Of a stretch of 64,000 bases of DNA, positions 63,018 through 64,000 are shown one piece after another. The translations under genes were made by a program, and so were the position numbers. Source of the DNA: Membranipora membranacea (taxonomy: Eukaryota; Bryozoa; Gymnolaemata; Cheilostomatida; Membraniporidae); assembly GCA_914767715.1 (NCBI GenBank), contig OU612066.1, positions 27,004,283-27,068,282 of the forward strand. Direction: 5' to 3'. The notes below the pieces were generated by a model, which was not told the origin of the DNA, did no database searches, and saw only the letters and a list, made by a program, of their open reading frames with translations. How positions within the stretch are numbered: position 1 is the first letter of the stretch; each line of letters begins with the position of its first letter.

Positions 63018-64000
63018 GTTTGAGCAAGACAAAGCATGTTAGTAATAGTATGATGTGCATTGATTGCGTGTATTTGCTCTAAGGAAATTAGCGTGTATCT
63101 GGATATCTGTGGGGTGTTATTATAGTGCCAAAGTGCTCTTCATGTATTGTATTGTATGTCAAGTTGTGTTCTTTGATCTTATAGTTAGCGTGAAAGAGTG
63201 CTTTGTGAGTTGGATCGTAAGATGGTGAGATGGAAATAATGGAAAGAGCGAGCTGTTGTTAATGCTTCTATTCTTCTCTATTCCACGTTCACAACTGACA
63301 GTTAAAATGATGTGGCAAAAATACATTAATGATGAATCATCTATTAGTTAGAAATGCTGGGTGCCTGGTCTTTGATTGAAAAGGAATGGTTACCATAGTA
63401 ATATCTCATCACAACCAGTGTAATTAAAATGTCAACGTGGTTACATTTAGGAAACCAATAATGTCATTTTACGGATATAACATATTGAAGCATCTTTTTA
63501 AAATAAAAACAATTCTTAGCCCTGACCTTCTGTCCATGCTATAACCAAACAACTCCTATTTTTACACTATTCAGTCAATTCATTAGGACTTGGCAAAAAC
63601 TCAAAACTTGGGAATTTGTCTTTGGTACTAGTACTACCCCTTTATCATTTACAGATAAAATCTTGGGGACTGGGGCCTTCAGGTAATCTCTAAACACAGA
63701 GCTAATCATAGAGATACTTATGTTTGTTTGCGATATTAATTAATTGTATTAGCAAACTCAATCAGGGTGCTTGGTCACTGGGTGCAGGCCCCAGAGAACT
63801 GAGAATAAGGTTCATTGCGTAAGGCAGCCCTCGCACCCTGTATTGCTATGCCTAATCCTGCATATGGTCCCAAGATTGTCATTCTGTGAGTGTGCCATGA
63901 AATGGGGACAGACTTGGGTGTTTTTTGGTGAGAAGGGTTATGTATTGGGATTATTTTTCAACATTTTATTTTGAGAAATGACCACTGTGTGGAAGTTAAC
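63018..64000. other. 3' end of window, no firm feature
   Basis: Mostly AT-rich sequence without further supported exon, except the doubtful 27-bp segment at 63655-63681. Confidence 0.35.

Noticed and set aside
63655-63681. Short segment reading KILGTGAF, like a kinase glycine loop
   Set aside because: Only nine codons, the phase does not match the exon at 62863-63017, and no further kinase motif is in the window.
1-64000. CRISPR arrays, operons or bacterial promoters
   Set aside because: Genes are split by introns and no spaced direct repeats exist; the sequence is animal nuclear DNA.

Overview
The window is nuclear DNA from an invertebrate animal, most likely marine. Genes are split into many short exons of about 35-280 bp with GT-AG introns of about 50-700 bp, the base composition is AT-rich, and the spaces between genes are full of short inverted-repeat transposons, LINE 3' ends, tRNA-derived repeats and one LTR element. 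The gene families (RNF213-type ubiquitin ligase, cGAS-like receptor, conodipine-type phospholipase A2, rhodopsin-class GPCR, C2H2 zinc-finger protein) occur in molluscs, cnidarians and other invertebrates. I cannot name the phylum from sequence alone. Exon models were made by hand from reading frame, splice sites and phase agreement.

Layout. 1-13.5 kb (+): the 3' part of an RNF213-like giant E3 ligase gene, 27 exons, with a RING exon and an RZ zinc finger whose second half is encoded by two alternative, apparently mutually exclusive exons. 16.4-17.3 kb (-): an intronless class A GPCR. 20.4-22.2 kb (+): a four-exon secreted phospholipase A2 of the conodipine type. 22.2-27.3 kb: repeats and no gene seen. 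27.3-36.2 kb (+): a 13-exon C2H2 zinc-finger gene. 36.9-40.0 kb (-): a cGAS/Mab-21-type nucleotidyltransferase gene (cGLR), convergent with the zinc-finger gene. 40.1-45.4 kb: two transposon nests, each with exact target-site duplications. 47.2-49.7 kb: a complete, very young LTR retrotransposon carrying only a gag gene. 51.5-53.9 kb (-): a decayed multi-exon, transposon-like gene. 54-61 kb: large fold-back elements. 61.3-63.0 kb (+): exons of an unidentified gene, two of which splice in phase.

Two genes, the RNF213-like ligase and the cGLR, belong to families that act in cell-autonomous innate immunity in other animals. Their nearness could be chance, since opposite strands and other genes separate them. 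The observations most worth following are the RZ-finger exon pair, the cGLR with a D-x-D catalytic motif and no zinc thumb, the gag-only LTR element with nearly identical LTRs, and a set of non-autonomous elements whose target-site duplications can be read directly.
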